A stretch of 64,000 nt of DNA from Spiroplasma endosymbiont of Clivina fossor (GTDB lineage: Bacteria; Bacillota_I; Bacilli_A; Mycoplasmatales; Nriv7): contig NZ_OZ035006.1 in NCBI RefSeq assembly GCF_964031115.1, positions 1,302,001 to 1,366,000 on the forward strand. Reading direction: 5' to 3'. The position numbers and the translations under genes are program-made. How positions within the stretch are numbered: position 1 is the stretch's first letter; each line of letters starts with the position of its first letter. The notes under the pieces were generated by a model. It saw only the letters and a list, made by a program, of their open reading frames with translations. It was not told the origin of the DNA and ran no database searches. Shown here piece by piece: positions 1 through 6,978 of the stretch.

Positions 1-316
1 GGATTAGTTTTATATTTGAAATTTCCTTTATGGATTTCTTTAATAAATGTTTCATCGATTTGGATTTTACCAGATAATTTTTTAAATTTTAATTGGGTAT
101 TTTCTAATTGTTTTGATTTCATTAATTTTTGACGATTATATCAAGCAGTTTTTAATGTAGTTTTAATAAAACGAGAAATTATTTTACTAGATTGCCCCAG
201 CAATGAAATTTGAATCAATAAATTTCATTGTTCATAATTTAAATGACTTCAATAAATAAAATGATTATGAAAAGCATCAAAACTTGCACGGCAATTTTTA
301 CATAAATATTTTTGTT
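1..316 (-). pseudogene. IS1595-like transposase fragment (copy a)
   Basis: Reverse-strand reading gives the middle of the zinc-ribbon DDE transposase seen intact at 61926-62885: the second CxxC pair, then the segment up to the first catalytic region (IDETF). The window edge removes the C-terminal half. The first 70 or so residues, including the first CxxC, are missing because the copy stops at position 316 against viral non-coding DNA. It cannot encode a working enzyme. The break falls at the same place in the element as the break of the fragment at 32404-32697. Confidence 0.85.
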
Positions 317-365
317 CCTGGACGCATAAAGTTTTGTTAGGTAGGAAAAGATTTGAATAAGTATT

Positions 366-399
366 AAGACAGTCAGCAATGATTGTCTTTTTATTTTAT
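366..399 (+). terminator. Rho-independent terminator in viral intergenic region
   Basis: AAGACAGTCA pairs with TGATTGTCTT (one G-T pair) around a 4-nt loop and is followed by a T-rich tail. It is conserved in the two other copies of the region. It would end the long viral transcript. Confidence 0.7.
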
Positions 400-729
400 A
401 AGATGTTAAAAATTTGTTCTTTAAAAATTAAATACAAGTGAGTTAATAATGTTGGTATGTATTAAAGCACAATAAATTGTGGGTGGTCGCCATAACCAAA
501 AGAAGTTTACCAGTTAATAGATAACATCCTATTAGCTATAGCAATTTGTTTCGTTTTGCAATAAAAAAATGAATGGGTGGATTTCCTAAAAATATACACG
601 CTATTAAATTAGTTCCAAGGGTAGGATGCGGACATTAAAGTGTAGAAATTTCTATATAGGGATATACTAAGTTTAAAATTATTAAAATCTTTATCTAATT
701 AAAAAAACAAAATTTATTAACAAAGCTTG

Positions 730-764
730 TTAAACACTTAAATCTGCGATATATAAGTGTTTAA
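730..764 (+). other. Conserved viral leader hairpin, copy A
   Basis: TTAAACACTTA (730-740) pairs perfectly with TAAGTGTTTAA (754-764); the loop contains ATCTGCGAT. In copy B (58986-59020) one C-G pair becomes T-A, so pairing is kept while the sequence changes. A second inverted repeat, AACTAAGTT (767-775) with AACTTAGTT (780-788), follows just before the p108 ribosome site. It could be a packaging or origin hairpin in single-stranded DNA, or an RNA leader element. Confidence 0.55.
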
Positions 765-828
765 AAAACTAAGTTAACTAACTTAGTTAATATAAAACTT
801 AGTTTATTCATAAGAAAGGTAATTTATT

Positions 829-1155
829 ATGAAAAACATTGAAAACATTTTCTTAAATACTAAAAAATATCTTTTAAAAGAAACTCAAAACGCAATGCTT
901 ATTAAAGCACCAAAAATTCCGTGATTTAATGAACAAATCGGTATTTGGTTTTCAAAGCGATTTGTTTATAAAGGAAAATACGAAAATTCAATTTGCATTG
1001 GAATAATAAAAGATAGTAAATATCAAGTAATTTCGATTAATCAAAAAGAAAAAGAAACCAAATTAATTAAGGGACAAGAATTATTAGGTTTTTTCATTGC
1101 CGAAAAAGAAAACAACAAAAAAGATATAAATTATAACTATTTTAAAGGAGTTTAA
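829..1155 (+). CDS. Plectrovirus protein p108 (copy A)
   Basis: A 108-residue, lysine-rich soluble protein, first gene after the viral intergenic region, with AAGAAAGG upstream of the ATG. No membrane segment or signal peptide is visible. In-frame TGA codes Trp near residue 32. The same protein is encoded in copy B (58608-58934), and its 5' end alone at 33210-33414 and 49619-49720. First position, basic character and small size would suit a single-stranded DNA-binding protein, as filamentous viruses need, but I see no diagnostic motif. It is followed by p73 after 2 bp and is probably co-transcribed with it. Confidence 0.8.
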
Positions 1156-1157
1156 AA

Positions 1158-1379
1158 ATGAATATTGCGATTGGAATAATATTTATTATCATTTGCATAA
1201 TGCTATTGGCATATTTTGCTTATAAAATTTATGCCAAAATAAAAATTAGAATTAAATATAAAAATGTCATTAAAAATGATACTGGTAATTTTACAAAAGA
1301 CGAAAAAGTATTTATTGCTCCCTTTGAAGAATGAGTTAAAGCTCCTAATTCAAAAGAAAATAATGAGAATAAAAAATAA
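1158..1379 (+). CDS. Plectrovirus small membrane protein p73 (copy A)
   Basis: A 73-residue protein with one N-terminal hydrophobic segment (about residues 3-22), then a lysine-rich cytoplasmic tail. The gene lies 2 bp after p108 with an AAAGGAG site inside the end of p108. Its stop overlaps the next start (TAATG), a sign of translational coupling. The homologue in copy B is 58384-58605. Function is not known; single-span proteins in this part of filamentous virus genomes are usually virion or assembly components. Confidence 0.75.
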
Positions 1380-1540
1380 TGTTTTGAGAAATTATTATGG
1401 AATTTTTAAAACTGTTTGTTCCTATAGAAAAAATGCCTGCACAAGTTGCGTTTATTGCCGGATTAATTATTATCATTACTTTTCTTTTCGTGTTAATTTC
1501 AATTATATATTTACCAATAAAAATGATTTTTGGGAGATAA
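1379..1540 (+). CDS. Plectrovirus small membrane protein p53 (copy A)
   Basis: A 53-residue protein starting in the stop codon of p73. It holds one strong hydrophobic segment (about residues 22-46, IAGLIIIITFLFVLIS). TGA at codon 3 is Trp, which is why ordinary-code gene calling would miss it. Counterpart in copy B: 58223-58384. Probably a minor virion or assembly membrane protein; this is inferred from position. Confidence 0.7.
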
Positions 1541-1543
1541 AAA

Positions 1544-1774
1544 ATGACAGTAAATTTAAAAGAATTTAATTGAGAACAAATTAAACAAACTTTCTGAGAT
1601 TTATTTATTCAAATTACAACTATTCCGGCTCATATTAGTGGTGGCAAAGAAATTGATTTAACCCAAGAAACACTTTGGCTTTTAATAGCAAACATTGCTT
1701 TTTGATTCTTGACAGCAATTATGGTGTGATTTATTTTGATGTTACTTTGAAAAACCATATCGGTATTTAGATAG
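1544..1774 (+). CDS. Plectrovirus membrane protein p76 (copy A)
   Basis: A 76-residue protein with a polar N-terminal half and a C-terminal membrane segment (about residues 47-72), rich in Trp encoded by TGA. It starts 3 bp after p53, with GGGAG as ribosome site inside that gene. The copy B equivalent is 57989-58219, of the same length. It belongs to the run of short genes before the coat gene. Exact role unknown. Confidence 0.75.
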
Positions 1775-1785
1775 AAACAAAAGTA

Positions 1786-1920
1786 ATGTCGCGAAGTTAC
1801 ATTGTGATGCATTCCCAAAAAAATTCAAAATTAATTAGGAAAAAATACAATCGTGTTAAGGTTAATCGTGGTTTTAACAAATTTAAGAAAAACTTTGAAT
1901 ATAAATGATGAATGTTTTAA
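1786..1920 (+). CDS. Plectrovirus small basic protein p44 (copy A)
   Basis: A 44-residue, strongly basic protein (about a third Lys plus Arg) with no hydrophobic stretch, ending KWWMF. It lies directly before the major coat gene; copy B encodes the same length at 57843-57977. Small basic proteins are expected to bind the viral genome, but no motif proves it. The conserved reading frame and length in two diverged copies argue that it is real. Confidence 0.65.
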
Positions 1921-1923
1921 AAA

Positions 1924-1937
1924 AGAAAGGGGGTGAT
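1924..1937 (+). promoter_or_regulatory. Exceptionally strong ribosome site of the coat gene
   Basis: AGAAAGGGGGTGAT almost matches the full anti-Shine-Dalgarno complement (AGAAAGGAGGTGAT), far longer than other sites in the window. It fits the need for thousands of coat subunits per virion. The same site stands before the coat gene of copy B at 57827-57840. Confidence 0.7.
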
Positions 1938-1940
1938 TAT

Positions 1941-2186
1941 ATGATTGGAACTTTCTTGGCCGATGCACCAGCAACAGTAGAAAAAATAACAGCTAGTGAC
2001 GCGATGACTAAATTATGAAATGCGATTATAACAGCGTTTACTAAAATGTGAGAAATTATTGCTGTTAATATGCCACAAGTCGGTAACTTCTTTGCTGACT
2101 ACTGAATATTCATTTTTCCATTTATTTTGGTAATATTCTTTATTTGCTTTAAAATGTTTGAAAAATTACTTGGAGCGGTACGCTAA
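1941..2186 (+). CDS. Plectrovirus major coat protein (copy A)
   Basis: An 81-residue protein with the layout of filamentous-virus major coat proteins: an amphipathic N-terminal part, a hydrophobic span (about residues 53-70, IFIFPFILVIFFICF) and a short basic C-terminus (KMFEKLLGAVR). There may be processing after the ADA motif near residue 9. It has the strongest ribosome site in the window. Copy B (57581-57823, 80 residues) is nearly identical after the first 15 residues. Assignment rests on architecture, position before the Zot-like ATPase, and translation signals. Confidence 0.75.
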
Positions 2187-2196
2187 CAAAAAAATA

Positions 2197-2276
2197 AAAT
2201 GAGGTGCAAGATGAAATTTTGCAAATGAATAATAGAAAAAAATAACCATTTTATTGAATTGAATCGCACCTCATTT
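2197..2276 (+). promoter_or_regulatory. Hairpin covering the zot ribosome site
   Basis: AAATGAGGTGC (2197-2207) pairs with GCACCTCATTT (2266-2276), which is followed by TTAATTTT. The first arm contains GAGGTG, the ribosome site of the Zot-like gene (ATG at 2211); the second arm lies inside its coding region. The stem could hide the ribosome site and, with its T-rich tail, reduce readthrough from the coat gene. It is kept in copy B (57491-57570) with one G-T pair. Confidence 0.5.
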
Positions 2277-3881
2277 TTAATTTTATGACATTGCGGAGCA
2301 ATTTGATACATTTACAACGGTTATTTTAAAAACATTGTAAGCTATTTATTTTTAGCAGGTTGTATTTTAATTTTTCTTTTTAAAATCGGTAATTTAACAC
2401 AAATTAACAAAGTTATTAATTTCTTAAAAAATTCACCATTAAATATTGTGATTGGTTCATTAGGAACTGGAAAAACTGCTTTTCTAGTATATGCATCAAA
2501 ATTACTAAAAAAGAAGAAATATCACATCGCCTCAACCTTTCCATTACTAGAAACCCAAAAATTAAGTTTAGGACATATGGGATTATTAGACTTTGATTAT
2601 CCGGTATTGCCAGACAAAACCTTACTTTTGTGAGATGAAACCAATTTTTTAATTTTGTCGAAAACTCTTGATAAAATAAAAAAAATCATCAACTTGATAA
2701 TTTTAAAAGGCTTTTATGTAAAATTACTATTTTTACTTTAACTTTTTTATACATTAAAATATAATACCGCTGTTTGTTGGTTTGGAGTTAAACCCTTATG
2801 TTGGTATTTTCATTTTCAGAGATTTAAATAATTTTGAATATTAGTAAAACCTAAACCATGATAATGAATTAAGGCTTCTTTAAGACTAGATTGTAATTTA
2901 CTGATTTTATTTAAGTTACGATAACTAGCTTCAGGATTAATTGTTGTTTTAGTTACACATAAAGTAGAATTTGTTTGTTTTGCTACTAAAAAATATAATT
3001 TTTGCATATCAGAAGTAATAATTGAATTTTCGTTAATTAATTCTTTGTTCATATTTTCAATAACTCATTGTTTTTGTAAACGTTTGGTGTTTGTGGATTT
3101 AACATAAATATTGTTATTATTATCAATTGCCATTTGAATACAACATTTAGTATTAGTTGCGAATGGGTCAAGGTGAATTCTTCGTGGATCAGTTTTATAT
3201 TTGAAATTTCCTTTATGGATTTCTTTAATAAATGTTTCATCGATTTGGATTTTACCAGATAATTTTTTAAATTATCAAGTTGATGATTTTTTTTATTTTA
3301 TCAAGAGTTTTCGACAAAATTAAAAAACCAATTTATTTTTAGAAGGAACTGATTGAGAAAAAAAATAATACCAAAAACGAAGAAACCGGTATTCAAGAAT
3401 ATTTCGCTTTGGCACGCCATTTCGGTCATATTGTGCTGGCTAGCGGTCAAAGAGAGATAAACATATTTGAGTTAAAGTTCGTGATATTGCTAATAATGTG
3501 ATTGTGGGCATTCGCAAAAAACCTGTTAATATTTTTCGCCCTTACTTAAAAGTCATTTATGGTACCTTTACGAGCATTGAAGAATATGAACGCTGACGAA
3601 ACACCTTAATTGATGCTAAAAATAACAAAAAAGGTCGCCATATTAAATATCGTGATATTCCTGAACTTGATATTTATTTTTTTAAACTAAAAATTCCTTT
3701 ACCGATACTTAACACTTACAATTCTTTTTACCTAGCATTTTTAAGAGATTACTTAAATTCAAAAGTTAATCCCGACTATGAAGACAAATACTATACTGAC
3801 ACCGCAATTGATTTAGAAGACTTAGAATACTTAAAAATGGATAAATTTAGCAAATTTTTAAGAAAAATGAAAGAAAAATAA
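2211..3881 (+). pseudogene. Zot-like assembly ATPase, broken (copy A)
   Basis: The N-terminal part reads a membrane segment and a P-loop (GSLGTGKT) followed by LLLWDETN, the Walker B region; this is the pI/Zot family that drives extrusion of filamentous viruses through the membrane. An IS1595-like element (2647-3325) is inserted directly after DETN, with an 8-bp target duplication AACCAATT. Compared with intact copy B (56570-57556), this copy also has one extra A in the run at 3358-3365 and two extra bases near 3452-3456. All three lesions destroy the protein. Confidence 0.85.
2647..3325 (-). mobile_element. IS1595-like internal-deletion derivative (copy b)
   Basis: A 679-bp element with full IS1595-like ends (TTTTAATTTTGTCGAAAACT and its complement) and an exact 8-bp duplication AACCAATT (2639-2646 and 3326-3333). 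Only the C-terminal part of the transposase remains (minus strand, up to about 3272). The transposase 5' end and the normal right terminus are replaced by an inverted copy of the left terminus, so both ends are the same roughly 56-bp sequence. The clean duplication means that this shortened form itself transposed, presumably using a transposase in trans. Confidence 0.8.
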
Positions 3882-3943
3882 CGGTTAACCCCGGTTTTAG
3901 TAGCGACAATTATTATTTAGATATTAATTAAATTAAGTTTTAT

Positions 3944-4087
3944 TTAATATTTTTGTTTCATTATCAGTGCAATTCCAATAACAATTATAATTCAGAAAAA
4001 AATTGCCATTGGTGTAAAACCAAATAAAAACTCAAATATCTTATATACAAGAGTTCAAGCACCTTTTAAAAATTTTACTCTATGAAA
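3944..4087 (-). pseudogene. Remnant of a small membrane protein
   Basis: About 200 bp (3882-4087) are present here but absent between zot and p94 in copy B. On the minus strand an open stretch of about 47 codons ends at 3944 and reads a typical membrane segment (MAIFFWIIIVIGIALIM) ending in Lys residues. No start codon or ribosome site is visible. Probably a fragment of another viral membrane gene brought in by recombination. Confidence 0.35.
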
Positions 4088-4100
4088 GGAACAATAAAAA

Positions 4101-4412
4101 ATGGAAAATCTTGCAAAAATGGCCGACTTTCTCGCCCAAATGCTTTATAAAGTTTTTGACTTAATTTGAAGTCTTGAAGTACCAGGAACGAATATTCAAC
4201 TAATATTTCCTTTATTCTTAACGCTGGCTGTAGAATTTCTTATGGCAATTATTCTTGGATTTGGTAGTCAACAAGTTAATTTAGAAAAGCAACGCCGATA
4301 TGCCGTTAAAAATAGTGGTCGTTTAAGTGCGTGAGGAAAAGTTAAAAAACAAATACAACCAATAAATTCAAATAAAATTAATTGAAAACAAAGAAATAAA
4401 AAAACAAAATAA
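4101..4412 (+). CDS. Plectrovirus membrane protein p103 (copy A)
   Basis: A 103-residue protein with one central hydrophobic segment (about residues 33-54, IFPLFLTLAVEFLMAIILGFG) and a basic C-terminal tail rich in Lys, Arg and Asn. An AAAGGAAC site precedes the ATG. The copy B homologue (56282-56566, 94 residues) has a shorter tail. Its place after the Zot ATPase suggests a partner in assembly, as small membrane proteins accompany pI in filamentous phages; this is inferred. Confidence 0.7.
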
Positions 4413-4423
4413 GGTAACTAACG

Positions 4424-4756
4424 ATGTTTAAACTAATTATTATTTTTATCTTAATAACTGTTCTTGGATTATTAGCTGGTAGTCATTTTGAAACTTTAAC
4501 GAACTACATTAGCGAAGGTCTTGCCAATTTCCAAAAATTTATTACTAGCAATTTAACAATTTTAGAACTGTTTAAACCAATGGCACGAACATTTTCGCAA
4601 ACATATCCAATTTTTACACCATTCTTGGCGTTACCTGTGTACTTATTGCCTTATTTATTGTGATTAAAAGTAGGTAAAAAAATGAAAAAATGAACTAAAA
4701 AACAAGAATTAAAAATAGAGAATGATAAATTAAAAATAATTAAAGAAAGGAATTAA
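4424..4756 (+). pseudogene. Plectrovirus membrane protein p82, frameshifted (copy A)
   Basis: The first about 60 residues match the 82-residue protein of copy B (56031-56279): an N-terminal hydrophobic segment followed by a helical region. Here two additional bases (AC) near 4617-4620 shift the frame, so the second membrane segment (GVTCVLIALFIVIK) is lost and the frame runs on to 4756. Deleting the two bases would restore the natural C-terminus. The normal protein looks like a small two-span virion or assembly component. Confidence 0.65.
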
Positions 4757-4765
4757 TAGTTAATT

Positions 4766-5323
4766 ATGTTAAATTCTAATTTATTAAATAAAATTAATGT
4801 TAATGATGAATGATACACACAGGAATATGCTATTAAACCAATTTTAGAATTTTTAAAACCTGATAGTGCTATTTTATGCCCTTTTGATAAAATTGATAGT
4901 AAATTTGTATGTATTTTAGAAAAAAATGGGCATAAAGTTTGGAATAGTCATATTGACGATGGAATTGACTTCTTTAATTACATTAAAAGTGATGTAGATA
5001 GATATGATTATATTATTTCTAACCCTCCATTTAGTAAAAGAAAGCAAGTAATAGAACATTTATTTAATTTAGGTAAACCGTTTGCGATGTTAATACCATT
5101 AGTAAGTATTGCTTTAAAACCAATTAGGGAAAAAATAGATCAGTGTGAGTTATTAGTTTTTGATAAAAGAATAAAATTTATTGCTTATAATGGTATAGTT
5201 TGCAAAAATCCACCAAGTGAAACTGCTTATATTTGTCATAATGTTTTGCCTAAGCAAATTGTTTGTAGAAAATTAAAGGAGTTAAAAAATGAAAGAAAAA
5301 ATGCCATTAAAATTAAGAATTAA
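4766..5323 (+). CDS. DNA N6-adenine methyltransferase-like protein
   Basis: A 185-residue protein with SNPPF (about residues 91-95), the catalytic motif IV of N6-adenine methyltransferases. It is preceded by ILCPF and a DDGIDFF segment typical of compact phage methyltransferase-like proteins, some of which are mislabelled as sugar-phosphate nucleotidyltransferases. A glycine-rich AdoMet motif is not obvious. The gene is an extra module: it occurs in copy A and, truncated, in copy C (62986-63272), but copy B has no such gene at this place. It overlaps p117 by 35 bp. Likely role: modifying viral DNA against host restriction; not proven by sequence. Confidence 0.65.
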
Positions 5324-5642
5324 AAATTCTTTTAAAAAGCAGTGGTTAAAAATAGTATTAAGTATCATTTTTATCTTTATAAGCTTATTAATTTGTACAT
5401 TAACAGCAACCGATACTAAATGAATAACCGGAACAAGTGATGAGTTTAATAATTTTATGAATAAAGAAATGGTTGATTTTTTTGGCAAATTTAATAGTGG
5501 TATTATGCTGGCAGGAATATTTGTTTTTTGATGAGGTGGAGCAATATATTTTGCAATTAAATTTGAAAAATTAATCCGCTTTATTATTCAGAAAATTAAA
5601 GCAAAAAGAGCCTTGAAAAATGAAATCAAACAAACTCATTAA
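5289..5642 (+). CDS. Plectrovirus membrane protein p117 (copy A)
   Basis: A 117-residue protein with two membrane segments (about residues 21-38 and 73-92) separated by a polar loop, and a basic C-terminal tail (KIKAKRALKNEIKQTH). AAAGGAG lies inside the methyltransferase gene. Copies B (129 residues, 55619-56008) and C (117 residues, 63238-63591) keep both ends but differ strongly in the loop and second span. The following gene starts inside its 3' end. Confidence 0.7.
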
Positions 5643-5744
5643 TTCTTTAAAAAAATATTGATGGAGAATTTTGCCTTACATTTTTATGATTATTATCTTT
5701 TTCATTCCATTTTTAAAATTGGAAATTAATGATTTGAAATTATT

Positions 5745-6812
5745 AGACTTCTTGCAAAATTAATATGATAATTATAATTTTTAAATTTAAAATAAATATA
5801 AAAGTGTTATTAAAATAATTTTTAGATTATTTTTACAAATATTTTGTCATTAAAACATAATAAAAATTATTATTTACAATAAAAAAAGACTGAAATTTTA
5901 AATTATCAAATATATTTAAACTAATAGTTGTAAATTATAAATTGAAGCTATTAAATTAAATCTTAAAGCAAATCTTTTTCTACGATTTCGATATTTTTCA
6001 CTAATAATTTTAAATTTTTTAAGTATAGCAAAAACATTTTCAATAACAATTCTCATTTTTGAAATTCGCTCATTATTTTGCTTTTCTTCTTTATTTAAAG
6101 GGTTTTTCTTTGATTTTCTTTTAGGAATTAAAACATTATGATTAATTTTTTGTATGCCTTGATAACCTAAATCCACTAAAACAGTTGTTTCTGGTAAAAA
6201 TTTAATTTTTGAATCTTTTAAAATTTTAAAGTCATGGTTTTTACCATAAGAAAAATCAGAACTAATAATTTTTTTACTATCTTTTTCAATTATAACTTGT
6301 GTTTTTATTGTGTGTTTTTTCTTTTTTCCTGAGTAGTGCTGTTTTTGTCTTTTTTTGGGCGTTGGATTTGGCTTTCAGTTACATCAATTATAACAGTCTT
6401 ATCTTTGAAATAATCTTTTAATAGTGATTTTTGACCAGTAAGTTGTTGAAAATTAGGGTGTTTTATTAAAGTGTCTTCAATTCATTTGATATTTCTATAA
6501 CAACTACTTTCACTAATATCATAACTTTTTGCAATATGAAAATAAGTTCTATATTCTCTTCAATATTCTAAAGTCATTAAAATACGATTTTCTAATGATA
6601 ATTTATTGGTTCTTCCGCGACGAAATCTCTTTTTTAATTCTTCTATTTTTAAAATTTCTAGCATTTTATTAAAAGTAGTATGTTTAATACCAGTTAATCT
6701 TAAAAAATTTTTATCACTTATTTGATTATTTTTTTTAAATTTCATTTAAATTCCACCTTTTTATTAAAAACAACAATTCAATTATATTTTAAATTAATTT
6801 TGCAAGAAGTCT
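5745..6812 (-). mobile_element. IS5-family element, copy 1
   Basis: A 1068-bp element bounded by AGACTTCTTGC and its complement. The 3-bp duplication ATT at 5742-5744 and 6813-6815 is verified by the empty site in viral copy C. Transposase reads 6745 to 5916 on the minus strand with a -1 frameshift. Sequence appears identical to the other six copies, pointing to recent spread. Confidence 0.9.
5916..6745 (-). CDS. IS5-family transposase, frameshifted (copy 1)
   Basis: Same product as described for 21209-22038: upstream frame with a helix-turn-helix, downstream frame with the DDE residues, joined by a -1 shift. Confidence 0.85.
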
Positions 6813-6978
6813 ATTATATGAAAAATTTGAAGCATTAATTTCACTTATGATACTAGGGTATTTAGATATATGCATTACAATAGCAGTAGTTATAAACTGT
6901 AGCATTGAGTAACTTATTAAAAAAATTAAAGAAAAAAGAATAATGAAAAATAAAATATTTTAAAAAGGAGTGATAAAA

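Larger units (their letters stand above)
317..828 (+). other. SpV1-type viral intergenic region, copy A
   Basis: About 510 bp without a credible gene. It opens with GGACGCATAAAGTTTTGTTAGG, followed by a terminator hairpin, a block that is unusually G-rich for this genome (GGGTGGTCGCC, GGGTGGATT) and two hairpins before the first viral gene. The same region recurs at 32698-33209 and, reversed, at 49721-50235. Filamentous viruses keep replication origins and packaging signals in such a region; that role is inferred here from position only. Confidence 0.6.
5620..6912 (+). pseudogene. Plectrovirus membrane protein p93, cut by IS5 (copy A)
   Basis: The gene would encode two membrane segments, one near residue 15-35 and one near residue 65-85. 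An IS5-family element (5745-6812) is inserted after codon 41 with duplication ATT. Comparison with uninterrupted copy C (63569-63853) shows that precise removal of the element plus one ATT restores the frame. The stop is TAA at 6910 where copies B and C have a Trp codon and continue for about 20 residues. It ends shortly before ORF1. Confidence 0.8.

Noticed and set aside
320-345. Resemblance of GCGCATAAAG...TTGTTAGG to a dif/Xer site
   Set aside because: The left part recalls a XerC arm, but the spacing to a possible XerD arm is too short and four chromosomal flanks differ completely, so a dif-type integration is not supported.
1264-1569. Longer 101-codon open frame over p73 and p53 (also 58194-58499)
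   Set aside because: It is conserved only as a shadow of the overlapping viral genes; it lacks a ribosome site, while p73, p53 and p76 have coupled starts and membrane segments.
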